A stretch of DNA of 64,000 nucleotides from Jiangella rhizosphaerae (GCF_003579925.1 NZ_QUAL01000190.1:35444-99443), one strand, 5' to 3'. Positions 26,698 through 35,071 are shown, counted from the first letter of the stretch. Notes: generated by a model from the sequence alone, not told the origin. Program-made: numbers and translations.

Positions 26698-27903
26698 ATG
26701 CGCAAGAAGGTCCTGGTGCTCGGCGGCAACTTCGGCGGGCTCACCGCCGCCCTGAGCGTGAAGCACGAACTCCACGGCGACGTGGACGTCCGCGTCGTGT
26801 CGGCGTCGGACCACTTCCTGTTCAACCCGTCACTGATCTGGCTGCCGTTCGGCAAGCGGCAGCCGCAGGACATCACGTTCCCGCTCGCGCCGACGTTCGA
26901 GGAGCACGGCGTCGACTTCGTGCACGCCACGGCGACCCGGATCGATCCGGTGAACCGGCGGGTCACCACCACCGCCGGCAGCTACCCCTACGACTATCTC
27001 GTCGTGGCCACGGGCTACCGCAACGCCGTGGACGTGGTGCCGGGGCTCACCGGCACCCCCGGCGTGCACACGATCACGACCCTCGAGGACGCCATCGCCG
27101 CCGGCGCCGGCTGGCGCCGGTTCCTGGACGACCCCGGCCCGGTGGTGGTCGCCGCGACCCAGGGCGCCGGTTGCTTCGGGGCTGCGTACGAGTTCCTGTT
27201 CAACGTGTCCTACCAGCTGCGCCGCGCCGGGCTGAAGAAGCAGGTCGACCTCACCTACGTCACCGCCGAACCGTTCGTCGGCCACTTCGGCATCGGCGGG
27301 CTGCCCGGCGGCGAGAAGCTCCTCGGCATGTTCCTGCGCAAGGAGCACATCACCGCCGTCACCGGCACTCCGATCGCCGAGGTCACCCCCGGCAAGATCG
27401 TCCTGGCCGGCGACGCGATGGTCGACTTCGCCTACGCCGTGATCATCCCTCCGTTCGAGGGACAGGACGTCGTACGCACCGCCGACGCGCTGGCCGACGA
27501 GAAGGGCTACGTGCCCGTCCACGACACCTACCAGTCGCTGGCCTGGCCGGACATCTACGCCGTCGGCATCGCCGCCGCCGTCCCGGTGCCCTGGACCACC
27601 GCCGTCCCCATCGGCGTCCCCAAGACCGGGTTCCCGACCGAGGTGCAGGCGAAGGTGGCCGCCGCCAACATCGCCAGTCAGATTCGCGACGGCGAGCCGG
27701 CCAAGCACAAGCAGTTCGGCGACATCCCGGCCGTCTGCGTGATGGACGCCGGCAACAACGGCGTCATGATCCTCGCCGACAAGATGCTGCCGCCCCGCAA
27801 GGCCGGCGTGCTCATCCCCGGACCGCAGGCGCACGGAGCGAAGCTGCTGTTCGAGAAGTACTACCTGTGGAAATCACGGCACGGATACGTCCGCCTGCCC
27901 TGA
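26698..27903 (+). CDS. sulfide:quinone oxidoreductase-like FAD protein
   Basis: 401 residues. The FAD-binding start KVLVLGGNFGGLTAALSVK is followed by ATGYRN, the second dinucleotide region VVVAATQGAGCFGAAYEFLFN, and VCVMDAGNNGVMILAD near the end. Cys in AGCFG and Cys in AVCVMD sit where SQRs have redox cysteines, and PQAHGAKLLFEKYYLWK forms a membrane-association tail. Likely oxidises a sulfide or related reductant and passes electrons to quinone at the inner face of the membrane. A type II NADH dehydrogenase-like role cannot be excluded. Confidence 0.8.
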   Translation: MRKKVLVLGGNFGGLTAALSVKHELHGDVDVRVVSASDHFLFNPSLIWLPFGKRQPQDITFPLAPTFEEHGVDFVHATATRIDPVNRRVTTTAGSYPYDYLVVATGYRNAVDVVPGLTGTPGVHTITTLEDAIAAGAGWRRFLDDPGPVVVAATQGAGCFGAAYEFLFNVSYQLRRAGLKKQVDLTYVTAEPFVGHFGIGGLPGGEKLLGMFLRKEHITAVTGTPIAEVTPGKIVLAGDAMVDFAYAVIIPPFEGQDVVRTADALADEKGYVPVHDTYQSLAWPDIYAVGIAAAVPVPWTTAVPIGVPKTGFPTEVQAKVAAANIASQIRDGEPAKHKQFGDIPAVCVMDAGNNGVMILADKMLPPRKAGVLIPGPQAHGAKLLFEKYYLWKSRHGYVRLP

Positions 27904-27922
27904 CGGGATGATGGTGACCGAA

Positions 27923-28525
27923 CTACATGCCGCGGCTCATGCCCACGGCGCGCCAGTCGAACCATAGCGCCAGCCAGCGCCGCATCTGGACGATCTCGGC
28001 GTGCTGGTCGTCGCGGATGGTCCGGGCAAGCCCCGCCACCTGCTCATGTACGGTGCCTCGTCCCAAGAGCTGCTGCGACCACATCACCGCGGCCATGTGG
28101 TGGCCGATCATGTCCTGGAGGAAGACCTCGTCGAGCCGGTCTCCGGACAGCCCCGACAGGTCACGCATCATCGGCCGGTAGTCGACGGCCGGCGGCTGTT
28201 CCGGATACCAGGCTCGCAGCCAGCCGCGCATCTGATGGATCTGCGCGGACTGAGTCTCGACGATCGAGTCGCCGAACCGCCGCATCTCGGCTCGGCCGGA
28301 CCGGGCCAGCTCACGCGCGGCGGTCACAGCCTCCTCGTGGTGGGCGACCATCCCGGCCAGGTACTCCGGCTCAGCGCTCACACCGAATCGGCCCACCGTC
28401 CCTGGGCCGTGGCGGTCCCACGAGTCGTCGTCCCGGCCGGATGATGCCATCACAGCGAACGCGCCCAGCACGGTCACCGCCGCGACCACGACCAGACCGA
28501 CCACCAATACGGACAGGCGTCTCAT
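27923..28525 (-). CDS. DUF305 secreted protein
   Basis: 200 residues. An N-terminal hydrophobic helix (LSVLVVGLVVVAAVTVLGAF) is a signal or anchor. The DUF305 domain has MVAHHEEAVTAARELA and MIGHHMAAVMWSQQLL, the two paired His motifs that probably bind metal. Such proteins are exported and often linked to copper or other metal stress. Divergent from the hemerythrin-tailed P1B ATPase around box copy 7, which fits a metal-related role. Confidence 0.88.
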   Translation of the reverse strand: MRRLSVLVVGLVVVAAVTVLGAFAVMASSGRDDDSWDRHGPGTVGRFGVSAEPEYLAGMVAHHEEAVTAARELARSGRAEMRRFGDSIVETQSAQIHQMRGWLRAWYPEQPPAVDYRPMMRDLSGLSGDRLDEVFLQDMIGHHMAAVMWSQQLLGRGTVHEQVAGLARTIRDDQHAEIVQMRRWLALWFDWRAVGMSRGM

Positions 28526-28610
28526 GGGATCCTCCTGGGTTTCGTCGCTTACTCGGCCAAGGGTTCTCCCGTGCGGACATCACCGGCAGAGCAAACCCAC
28601 CTGTAGGTGG

Positions 28611-28624
28611 CGGTCGAAAGTCCC
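28611..28624. promoter_or_regulatory. DosR/DevR-like box, copy 7
   Basis: CGGTCGAAAGTCCC between DUF305 (start 28525) and the P1B ATPase (start 28721). Right half AAAGTCCC is identical to copy 6. Confidence 0.55.
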
Positions 28625-28720
28625 ACCTCCATCCGATAGCTGCACCGTGGGTCCAATGTCGACGCCGCCGCGGGACTCACGGCCCTGTCGGTGTGGTGCG
28701 CCGGTGACAAGGCTGAGGGA

Positions 28721-31036
28721 ATGGATGTCGTCAAGGGCCGGGTCGCAGTGTTGCTGTTCGCAGCGTCCACACTGCTCTTGGCGCTCGGGGGCGCCTTGTG
28801 GCTGCTCGGGCCGGTCGACGCCGCCGAGGTGTGCTGGCTCGTCGGCACGGTGCTCGGCCTGGCGGCCTCCGTAGCTTGGACGGCTGCCGCAGTACGCAGG
28901 CGGGAGCCGTCGGTCGACGTCATCGCCGTACTCGCTCTGGCGGGCGCGCTGGCGGTGGGCGAGTACTTCGCCGGCGCGATGATCACCGTGATGCTGGCCA
29001 CCGGGCGGCTGCTGGAGGCTCGGGCGGACGCGCGCGCACGCCGTGAGCTGCGGCTGTTGCTGGAACGGTCGCCGCGCACCGCTCGACGTCGTGCCGGCGA
29101 TCAGCTGATCGACATCCCCGTCGACGACGTCACCATCGGCGATCGGCTGCTCGTGCGGAGCGGGGACGTCGTCCCCGTCGACGGCCGGCTGTTCACCGAA
29201 GCGACCCTGGACGAGTCGGCGCTGACCGGTGAGCCGCTCCCGGTCGAACGGACGCCGGGCGAGGACGCCCGCAGCGGCGCGGTCAACTCCGGCGCGCCGT
29301 TCGACCTGCTCGCCACTGCGGCCGCGGCCGACTCCACCTACGCGGGGCTGGTCCGGCTCGTCGAACAGGCACAGGCCTCGTCGGCGCCCTTCGTCCGATT
29401 GGCCGATCGCCTCGCGGTCCTGTTCGTTCCCCTGACGCTGCTGCTCGCCGCCGGAGCCTGGGCTCTGGCCGCAGACCCGGTGCGCGCCGTCGCCGTGCTG
29501 GTCGTCGCGACGCCCTGCCCTCTCCTGCTCGCCGCACCCATCGCGTACATCTCGGGTCTGTCCCGCGCCACCCGCGCCGGCGTCGTCATCAAGGGAGGCG
29601 GAACGCTGGAACGCCTCGCCGCGGCCCGCGTGGTCCTCTTCGACAAGACCGGCACCCTGACCCGAGGCCGCCCTCACGTCACTGACATCGTCACCGGATC
29701 CGACGCCCTCGGCGCCGACGAGTTGCTCCACCTGGCCGCGTCGCTGGACCAGATGTCGCCGCACGTCCTCGCCAGCGCCATCGTGTCCACCGCCAACACC
29801 CGCGGTCTGAAGCTGGACCTGCCGCGGCAGGTGACCGAGGAGCACGGCTACGGCCTCAGCGGTGTCGTCGGTGACCACGAGGTCGCTCTGGGAAAGCGGT
29901 CCTGGATCGCCCCCGACCCCGCCCCACCCTGGGTGCGTCGCGTGCGGCGGCGTGCCGGCCTGGACGGATCTCTGACGGTGTTCGTCTCGATCGACGGACG
30001 ACCGGCCGGTGCGTTCCTTCTCGAGGACGTCATCCGGCCCGACGCACCACGGATGATCCACAGTCTGCGCGAGGCCGGGATCAGGCGCATCGTCCTCGTC
30101 ACCGGTGACCGCACCGACACCGCCGAGTCGGTCGGCAGGATCGTCGGGACCGATTCCGTCCGAGCCGATTGTGATCCGGGTGAGAAGCTGGCGGTCATCG
30201 AGGCCGAGCGGGAGGCGGGCACCACCGTGATGGTGGGCGACGGAGTCAACGACGCCCCCGCCCTCGCCGCGGCCGACGTCGGAGTGGCCCTCGCCGCCCA
30301 CGGCGCCACCGCCTCCTCCGAAGCCGCCGATGTCGTGCTCACCGTCGACCGGGTGGACGCGCTCGCCGACGCCATCCTGATCGCACAACGCGCCCGCCGC
30401 ATCGCGCGGCAAGCGGTCGGCGTCGGCATGGGCCTGTCCTTGGCGGCCATGCTCATGGCAGCCGCCGGTCTCCTTCCCCCGGCCGCCGGTGCCGTCCTGC
30501 AGGAGCTCATCGATGTGCTCGCGATCGGGCTCGCGCTACGCGCCGTCCTACCCGGTCGCACCCACACGGTCACCATGCCGCCCGCGGACGTGGCGCGGGG
30601 CCGCGAGCTGCGCGCCCAGCACGAGTCCTCCCTCGCCGTCGTCGAGGAGATCCGCGCCGTCGCTGACGGCCTGACCACGCACGACCCCGGCCTCGGCCCA
30701 GTACGCAGGCTCGTGGAACGCCTCCAGACGGACCTCCTCGCCCACGAGCGAGCCGATCAGGACGACCTGGTGCCCATCGTCGCCCGTGTCCTGGGCGATC
30801 CGGCGACGTACGCGCTGACCCGGACCCATGCCGAGATCGAACACCAGGTCGCCACGCTCGGCCGGCTCCTCGAAGGCCTCCGGGACGAGCACGTCCAGCC
30901 CGAGGACGTCATCGAACTGCGCCGGCTGCTCTACGGACTCTACGGCGTGCTCCGGCTCCACAACGCCCAAGAGGACGAGACCGCCTTCAGCCTGCTGCCG
31001 TCATCACCGGTCGCTGTGGGTCCCCGAACACGCTGA
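28721..31036 (+). CDS. P1B-5-type metal ATPase with C-terminal hemerythrin-like domain
   Basis: About 771 residues. There is no N-terminal heavy-metal domain. TGEP in the actuator domain, the TM4 motif VATPCPLLLAAP, FDKTGTLTRG and GDGVNDAPAL are present. After the last membrane helices (about 600) comes an extra domain of about 150 residues with ELRAQHESS, LLAHERADQDDLVP, RTHAEIEHQVATL and RLHNAQEDETAF, a four-helix hemerythrin-like metal site. TPCP plus this domain marks the P1B-5 group, reported to handle Ni/Fe. ATG 28721 has AAGG eight bases upstream; a GTG at 28691 is in frame. Confidence 0.88.
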   Translation: MDVVKGRVAVLLFAASTLLLALGGALWLLGPVDAAEVCWLVGTVLGLAASVAWTAAAVRRREPSVDVIAVLALAGALAVGEYFAGAMITVMLATGRLLEARADARARRELRLLLERSPRTARRRAGDQLIDIPVDDVTIGDRLLVRSGDVVPVDGRLFTEATLDESALTGEPLPVERTPGEDARSGAVNSGAPFDLLATAAAADSTYAGLVRLVEQAQASSAPFVRLADRLAVLFVPLTLLLAAGAWALAADPVRAVAVLVVATPCPLLLAAPIAYISGLSRATRAGVVIKGGGTLERLAAARVVLFDKTGTLTRGRPHVTDIVTGSDALGADELLHLAASLDQMSPHVLASAIVSTANTRGLKLDLPRQVTEEHGYGLSGVVGDHEVALGKRSWIAPDPAPPWVRRVRRRAGLDGSLTVFVSIDGRPAGAFLLEDVIRPDAPRMIHSLREAGIRRIVLVTGDRTDTAESVGRIVGTDSVRADCDPGEKLAVIEAEREAGTTVMVGDGVNDAPALAAADVGVALAAHGATASSEAADVVLTVDRVDALADAILIAQRARRIARQAVGVGMGLSLAAMLMAAAGLLPPAAGAVLQELIDVLAIGLALRAVLPGRTHTVTMPPADVARGRELRAQHESSLAVVEEIRAVADGLTTHDPGLGPVRRLVERLQTDLLAHERADQDDLVPIVARVLGDPATYALTRTHAEIEHQVATLGRLLEGLRDEHVQPEDVIELRRLLYGLYGVLRLHNAQEDETAFSLLPSSPVAVGPRTR

Positions 31037-31079
31037 AGCAGCTCGTCGCGCCGTCAGGGCAGGCCCGAAGTCCCGCCGG

Positions 31080-31391
31080 CAGCGGCCTATCCCGGTTCGA
31101 CCAGGGCGCCAGCACACAACTGCTGCTGCTCTTCGTGTTCTTGACCTCGCTCACGGCGGCGGTCGCCGTCATCGAGACGCGCCGGCTCGGCATCTCTCGG
31201 CGGATGTTGCGACGCCCACGCCCATCGGCGTGATCATCACCGGCGAGGCCGCCGGTCGCTTCGCGGTGGCCATCGCCCAGGCTGCGGTGATCATCACCGG
31301 GACCTCGCTCTTCTTCGGCGTCAACTGGGGCGATCCCGTCGGCGCGGCCGCGTTAATCATCGCGGGCTACGACACAGCCACAAGACGCTGA
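31080..31391 (+). pseudogene. remnants of membrane-protein coding sequence
   Basis: Two overlapping fragments in different frames look protein-like. One has QLLLLFVFLTSLTAAVAVIE followed by RRLGISRRML, ending at a TGA at 31231-31233. The other starts near GTG 31230 and reads VIITGEAAGRF, AVAIAQAAVIITGTSLFFGV and NWGDPVGAAALIIAGYDTATRR, ending at 31391. Neither has a clear ribosome site or family. I read them as pieces of one or two decayed membrane proteins. The rest of the 31037-31551 gap holds no gene I can support. Confidence 0.35.
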
Positions 31392-31482
31392 TGGTCGAGG
31401 CGCGGACGCCGGAGATCCTGTCCCACGAGAGGAACGCCTGGCGATGCATCCTGTCGAGGGTTTCGACGGGAGATCGAGGTCG

Positions 31483-31501
31483 TCCCACAGATATCCCACA
31501 G
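31483..31501. repeat. double octamer beside tRNA-Val(CAC), possible old integrase arm site
   Basis: TCCCACAG occurs twice with an 11-base period, about 50 bases from the 3' end of tRNA-Val(CAC). The layout (short direct octamers next to a tRNA 3' end) resembles the arm sites of the AICE at 35043, but the sequence differs. Confidence 0.4.
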
Positions 31502-31551
31502 AACGGGAACAGGAGCGTGGAGGACATGATCGAAACAGCCTCTGACCTGGG

Positions 31552-31623
31552 TGGGCGATACTGGGATCGAACCAGTGACCTCTTCGGTGTGAACGAAGCG
31601 CTCTCCCGCTGAGCTAATCGCCC
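31552..31623 (-). tRNA. tRNA-Val (anticodon CAC)
   Basis: A 72-base cloverleaf on the minus strand. The acceptor stem is GGGCGAT/ATCGCCC, the anticodon stem CTTCG/CGAAG with loop TTCACAC, and the T-loop TTCGATC. CCA is not fully encoded (ACC follows). The sequence 3' of the gene shares 17 bases with the AICE-side flank of tRNA-Val(GAC). Confidence 0.95.
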
Positions 31624-31722
31624 GGGCGCGACCAGAACCATACCGCACCCCGGGGCCGCGACGGAAACCACTGCCCGGGTTTCGCGTTGCGCGATGTCCG
31701 GAATGGCCTGACACTACTGGCC

Positions 31723-32142
31723 ATGAGCGCGTCGACCATCTCCTATCCCCTGGCTCTGCGCCTGCTCGACGACGGTGACGGCGAGCGGTACATCCAGGCG
31801 GAGCTGCGCTACAGCGCCACCGATCCGCTGGCGGTCACGGCGGTGTTCGACACGACGGCGCGCGAGCCGGTGCCGTGGGTGTTCGCCCGCGACCTGCTCA
31901 GCGCCGGGCTCGACGACGCCAGCGGCCAGGGCGACATCAACGTCTGGCCGGCGATGGACCAGCACGGCACGCCGACGGTGCGGCTGCGGCTGCGCTCCCC
32001 TGACGGCGACGCGGTGCTCGAGGCGCCGGCGACGGCCGTCGAGGACTTCCTCATCCAGACGTGGGCGCTGGTGCCCACGGGCATCGAGGGCCGGCTGCTC
32101 AGCATCGACGCTGTGCTCGACTCCCTGCTGGACCGTACCTGA
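31723..32142 (+). CDS. ssgB: SsgA-family sporulation/cell-division regulator (SsgB-like)
   Basis: 139 residues with the SsgA-like fold, including the stretch ELRYSATDPLAVTAVFDT, then WVFARDLLSAGLDDASGQGDI, and the C-terminal helix DFLIQTWALVPTGIEG. These proteins are restricted to morphologically complex actinomycetes and help place FtsZ during sporulation septation. ATG 31723 is the first start giving the family N-terminus. The paralog identity (SsgB rather than another SALP) is by similarity of length and motifs only. Confidence 0.85.
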   Translation: MSASTISYPLALRLLDDGDGERYIQAELRYSATDPLAVTAVFDTTAREPVPWVFARDLLSAGLDDASGQGDINVWPAMDQHGTPTVRLRLRSPDGDAVLEAPATAVEDFLIQTWALVPTGIEGRLLSIDAVLDSLLDRT

Positions 32143-32236
32143 CCTCTCCACCTGTCCCTCGCCTGTTGTGCCCCACGCACCGGTGGATTACGGTCATCCC
32201 ACTTGAGACCCCGGAATCCGAGGTAAGGGCAGGCAC

Positions 32237-32794
32237 GTGACCTTCAGCCACGACGTCGAGCACGCTCTCGAGGTTGTCGTCGACCTGGTGAACACCGATC
32301 CCGTCGCGACCGGCACCGAGGGGTTACCCGACGTCGGCTCGCTGCGGTCGTTCATCGATCTGTACAAGATCAGCGACCTGCCCACGGTCACCGAGGCCGA
32401 CCTGCGCGCCGTCCGGGCGCTGCGCCCGCGGCTGCGCGAGGTCTTCGAGGCCGGCGACACCGCCGAGGCCGCCGACCTCGTCAACGATCTGCTCGACGGC
32501 GCGCGAGTATGCCCGCGGCTGACCAACCACGACGGCTACGACTGGCACACCCACTACTTCGCGCCCGGCGCGGCGCCCGCCGAGCACCTGCTGATCGACG
32601 CCGGCATGGCGTTGTCGTTCGTGGTGGTCGCGGGCGAGCAGGAGCGGTTGCAGGTCTGCTCCGCACCCGACTGCGAGCGCGTGCTGGTCGACCTCTCGCG
32701 CAACCGCTCCAAGCGCTACTGCGACAGCCGCACGTGCGGCAACCGGCTGCACGTCGCGGCCTACCGCGAGCGGCAGCGCGCCGCCGCCGTCTGA
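32237..32794 (+). CDS. CGNR zinc-finger regulator with ABATE domain
   Basis: 185 residues. The N-terminal ABATE domain (about 1-130) includes ALEVVVDLVNT and LRALRPRLREVFEAGD-like helices. The C-terminal CGNR zinc finger is CSAPDCERVLVDLSRNRSKR, YCDSRTCGNRLHVAAYRERQ (Cys4). It is expected to be a DNA-binding stress-linked regulator. GTG 32237 follows GAGGTAAGG. Stands alone between ssgB and the convergent pabC. Confidence 0.88.
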   Translation: MTFSHDVEHALEVVVDLVNTDPVATGTEGLPDVGSLRSFIDLYKISDLPTVTEADLRAVRALRPRLREVFEAGDTAEAADLVNDLLDGARVCPRLTNHDGYDWHTHYFAPGAAPAEHLLIDAGMALSFVVVAGEQERLQVCSAPDCERVLVDLSRNRSKRYCDSRTCGNRLHVAAYRERQRAAAV

Positions 32795-32812
32795 GGCCGC
32801 GACGGCGTCAGC

Positions 32813-33649
32813 TCACGGCTCGGGGTCGGCCGCCGCACGCTCGGCGAACGTCGCCGCGGCGCGGGCCGTCACCGGGCCGGGCGCCGGCAGCTCGCGCCGT
32901 CGCCCGTCGTCCCAGACGACCGCCGAGACCGCCTGCACGTCGCGCGTCGTCGACGTGAGGAAGATCTCGTCGGCGGTGTCGAGGACGCCGAGGTCGAGCT
33001 CGGCCTCCGTCGCGCCGCACCACTCGATGACGAGGTCGCGGGTGACGCCGGCCAGGCACCCCGTCGCCGTCGACGGCGTCAGCAGCCGGCCGTCCACGAC
33101 GACGAAGACGTTGCTGCCCGTGCCCTCGCACAGCCGGCCGCGGGTGTCGGCGCACAGCGCCTCGCTGGCCCCGGCCGAGGCCGCGCGCTCGAGCGCGACG
33201 ACGTTCTCGGCGTACGACGTGGTCTTCAGGCCGGCCAGCGCACCCCGTTCGTTGCGCGGCCAGGGCACCACCGCCACGGTCGTCTCCGGCGGCTGCGGCG
33301 CGGCCGCCGCCAGCGCGACCACGAGCGTCGGCCCGGCGTCGCCGCGCTGCGAGCCCAGCGGCCCCACGCCGCCGGTGTAGGTGATGCGCAGCCGGTACAC
33401 GCCGTCGCCGGTGGCCTGGGCCGCGACCTGCTCGCACGCCTTGGCGACCTCCGCGTGGTCGGGGGCCGGAAGCCCCAGCCCGGCGGCCGAGCGGCCCAGG
33501 CGGGCCAGGTGCCGGCCCAGCGCGAAGGACACGCCGCCGACGACCTTCACGGTCTCGAAGACGCCGTCGCCCACCGTGAAGCCGTGATCGAACACGCTGG
33601 CGGTCGCCTCGGACTCGTCCAGCAGCTCACCGTTCACCCAAGTCAGCAC
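32813..33649 (-). CDS. pabC: aminodeoxychorismate lyase-like class IV aminotransferase
   Basis: 278 residues. The class IV PLP fold has VFDHGFTVGDGVFETVKV, the PLP Lys in LAGLKTTSYAENV, EGTGSNVFVV and DEIFLTSTTRDVQAV. GTG 33649 overlaps the pabB stop by seven bases. With pabB it should convert chorismate to p-aminobenzoate: PabB makes aminodeoxychorismate and PabC releases pyruvate. A branched-chain aminotransferase is less likely given the coupling to pabB. Confidence 0.88.
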   Translation of the reverse strand: MLTWVNGELLDESEATASVFDHGFTVGDGVFETVKVVGGVSFALGRHLARLGRSAAGLGLPAPDHAEVAKACEQVAAQATGDGVYRLRITYTGGVGPLGSQRGDAGPTLVVALAAAAPQPPETTVAVVPWPRNERGALAGLKTTSYAENVVALERAASAGASEALCADTRGRLCEGTGSNVFVVVDGRLLTPSTATGCLAGVTRDLVIEWCGATEAELDLGVLDTADEIFLTSTTRDVQAVSAVVWDDGRRRELPAPGPVTARAAATFAERAAADPEP

Positions 33650-34683
33650 GAGGCCAAGCCTACGAGGCGCTCCGCCTTGAGCTCCGTCTCGGCCCACTCG
33701 CGGTCCGGATCCGAGCCCCACGTGATGCCGGCGCCGGTCCCGAACCGCAGCACGCCGTCGCGCGCCCAGAACGTGCGGATGCCGACGGCCAGCTCGCCCT
33801 CCCCCGTGTCGGCGTCGACCCAGCCGACGGCGCCGCAGTACGGCCCGCGCGGCACCGGCTCGAGGTCGGCGATCGCCCGCAGCGCCGTCGACTTCGGCGC
33901 GCCGGACACCGAGCCGGGCGGGAACGTCGCGGCGAACAGGTCGGCCCAGCCCGCGCCGGGCCGCAGCCGCCCGCTCACCGTCGACACCAGGTGGACCAGG
34001 CCCGGGTGCTTCTCGACGCTCAGCAGGTCGTCGACGACGATGCTGCCGGTGACGCAGACCCTGGAGAGGTCGTTGCGGACGAGGTCGACGATCATCACGT
34101 TCTCGGCGCCGTCCTTGGCCGTGAGGTCCGCCGCCGTCCGTCCCGTCCCCTTGATCGGCGACGACGTGACGTGGTCGCCGCGGCGGCGCAGGAACAGCTC
34201 GGGCGAAGCCGTCACCACCTGGAGACCCGGGATCGCGACGATGCCGGCGAACGGCGCGTCGTGCCGGTCGCGGAGTCTGTTCGCCAGCGGCAGAAGATCG
34301 TTGTCGCCGCCGGGCAGCGGCGCCTCGAGCACCCGGCACACGTTGACCTGGTACACCGTCCCGGCCGCGATGCGTTGGCGCACGTCACGGACGGCTCGGA
34401 CGTAGGCGGCCCGGTCCATCGACGACGTCCAGGCGGCCTCCGCGGGGCCGGTCCACGGCCGATCGGCCCGTGGCAGCGGCGCGTTCTCCCAGTGCTCGAA
34501 CCGGGCGCAGACGACCTCGCCCTCGAACGTGACGACGACGGCCCACCGCCCGGATTGGTCGAGGACCCGCAGGTCGGACGACACCTCCACCAGCCCCGTG
34601 GCCAGGTGTCCCCCGAGGTGCGCCAGGGGCGTCGGCGGCACGTCCACAACACGCGACGCTACCGGGTTTGGCGACGGCGGCAT
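33643..34683 (-). CDS. pabB: aminodeoxychorismate synthase component I
   Basis: 346 residues covering mainly the chorismate-binding domain: GTVYQVNVCRVLEAPL, SPELFLRRRGD, SSPIKGTGRT, ENVMIVDLVRNDLSRVC and the end GITWGSDPDREWAE. The N-terminal domain is short, as in many actinobacterial PabB. No PabA amidotransferase gene is in the window. Acts in folate synthesis with pabC. Start ATG 34683 lies 56 bases from tRNA-Gly on the other strand. Confidence 0.9.
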   Translation of the reverse strand: MPPSPNPVASRVVDVPPTPLAHLGGHLATGLVEVSSDLRVLDQSGRWAVVVTFEGEVVCARFEHWENAPLPRADRPWTGPAEAAWTSSMDRAAYVRAVRDVRQRIAAGTVYQVNVCRVLEAPLPGGDNDLLPLANRLRDRHDAPFAGIVAIPGLQVVTASPELFLRRRGDHVTSSPIKGTGRTAADLTAKDGAENVMIVDLVRNDLSRVCVTGSIVVDDLLSVEKHPGLVHLVSTVSGRLRPGAGWADLFAATFPPGSVSGAPKSTALRAIADLEPVPRGPYCGAVGWVDADTGEGELAVGIRTFWARDGVLRFGTGAGITWGSDPDREWAETELKAERLVGLASC

Positions 34684-34738
34684 GGATGGGCTAATGTTTC
34701 ACCCGCACCGCGGTTCCGGGAAACCGGCCCGATGCAAT

Positions 34739-34811
34739 GCGGACGTAGCGCAGTTGGTAGCGCATCACCTTGCCAAGGTGAGGGTCGCGGGTTCGAGTCC
34801 CGTCGTCCGCT
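34739..34811 (+). tRNA. tRNA-Gly (anticodon GCC)
   Basis: 73-base cloverleaf: acceptor GCGGACG/CGTCCGC, anticodon stem TCACC/GGTGA with loop TTGCCAA, T-loop TTCGAGT. First of a three-tRNA cluster. Confidence 0.96.
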
Positions 34812-34837
34812 CGGAGCGGGGCTCTGGCCCTCATCAC

Positions 34838-34908
34838 GGTGGAGTGGCCGAGAGGCGAGGCAACGGCCTGCAAAGCCGTCTACACGGGTTCAAATCCCGT
34901 CTCCACCT
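34838..34908 (+). tRNA. tRNA-Cys (anticodon GCA)
   Basis: 71-base cloverleaf: acceptor GGTGGAG/CTCCACC, anticodon stem ACGGC/GCCGT with loop CTGCAAA, T-loop TTCAAAT. Confidence 0.96.
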
Positions 34909-34921
34909 CGCACGAACACAC

Positions 34922-34993
34922 GGGCGATTAGCTCAGCGGGAGAGCGCTTCCCTGACACGGAAGAGGTCACTGGTTCAATCCCAGTATCGCCCA
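34922..34993 (+). tRNA. tRNA-Val (anticodon GAC), AICE integration target
   Basis: 72-base cloverleaf: acceptor GGGCGAT/ATCGCCC, anticodon stem CTTCC/GGAAG with loop CTGACAC, T-loop TTCAATC. Its 3' half is repeated at 44878-44921, so the element restores an intact tRNA when it inserts. Confidence 0.96.
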
Positions 34994-34995
34994 CC
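34952..34995. repeat. attL core (44-bp direct repeat, copy 1)
   Basis: This starts in the anticodon loop (CTGACACGG) and runs through the T-arm to ATCGCCCACC. It is identical to 44878-44921; the bases on both sides differ. This is the classic size and place for a tyrosine-recombinase core in a tRNA gene. Confidence 0.9.
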
Positions 34996-35002
34996 CAGGT
35001 CA

Positions 35003-35033
35003 GAGGCCCTATCGATCTTGTCGGTAGGGCCTC
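35003..35033 (+). terminator. element-borne terminator downstream of tRNA-Val
   Basis: GAGGCCCTA and TAGGGCCTC form a stem continued by TCGA/TCGG around TCTTG, followed by TTTC. It resembles the host terminator at 44930, so the element appears to bring its own replacement terminator for the tRNA. Confidence 0.75.
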
Positions 35034-35042
35034 TTTCATGCC

Positions 35043-35064
35043 CGTACAGCAGCGAAGTACAGCA
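35043..35064. repeat. left arm-type site of the AICE
   Basis: Two GTACAGCA octamers 13 bases apart (spacer GCGAA), 48 bases inside attL and next to the int stop. An identical 22-bp copy lies at 44771-44792 near attR. Candidate arm-binding sites for the integrase N-terminal domain. Confidence 0.7.
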
Positions 35065-35071
35065 GTAGTCA

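Noticed and set aside
31061..31074. AGGCCCGAAGTCCC as a further DosR-like box
   Set aside because: It is one base short relative to the consensus and leads only into decayed sequence; it may be a relic.
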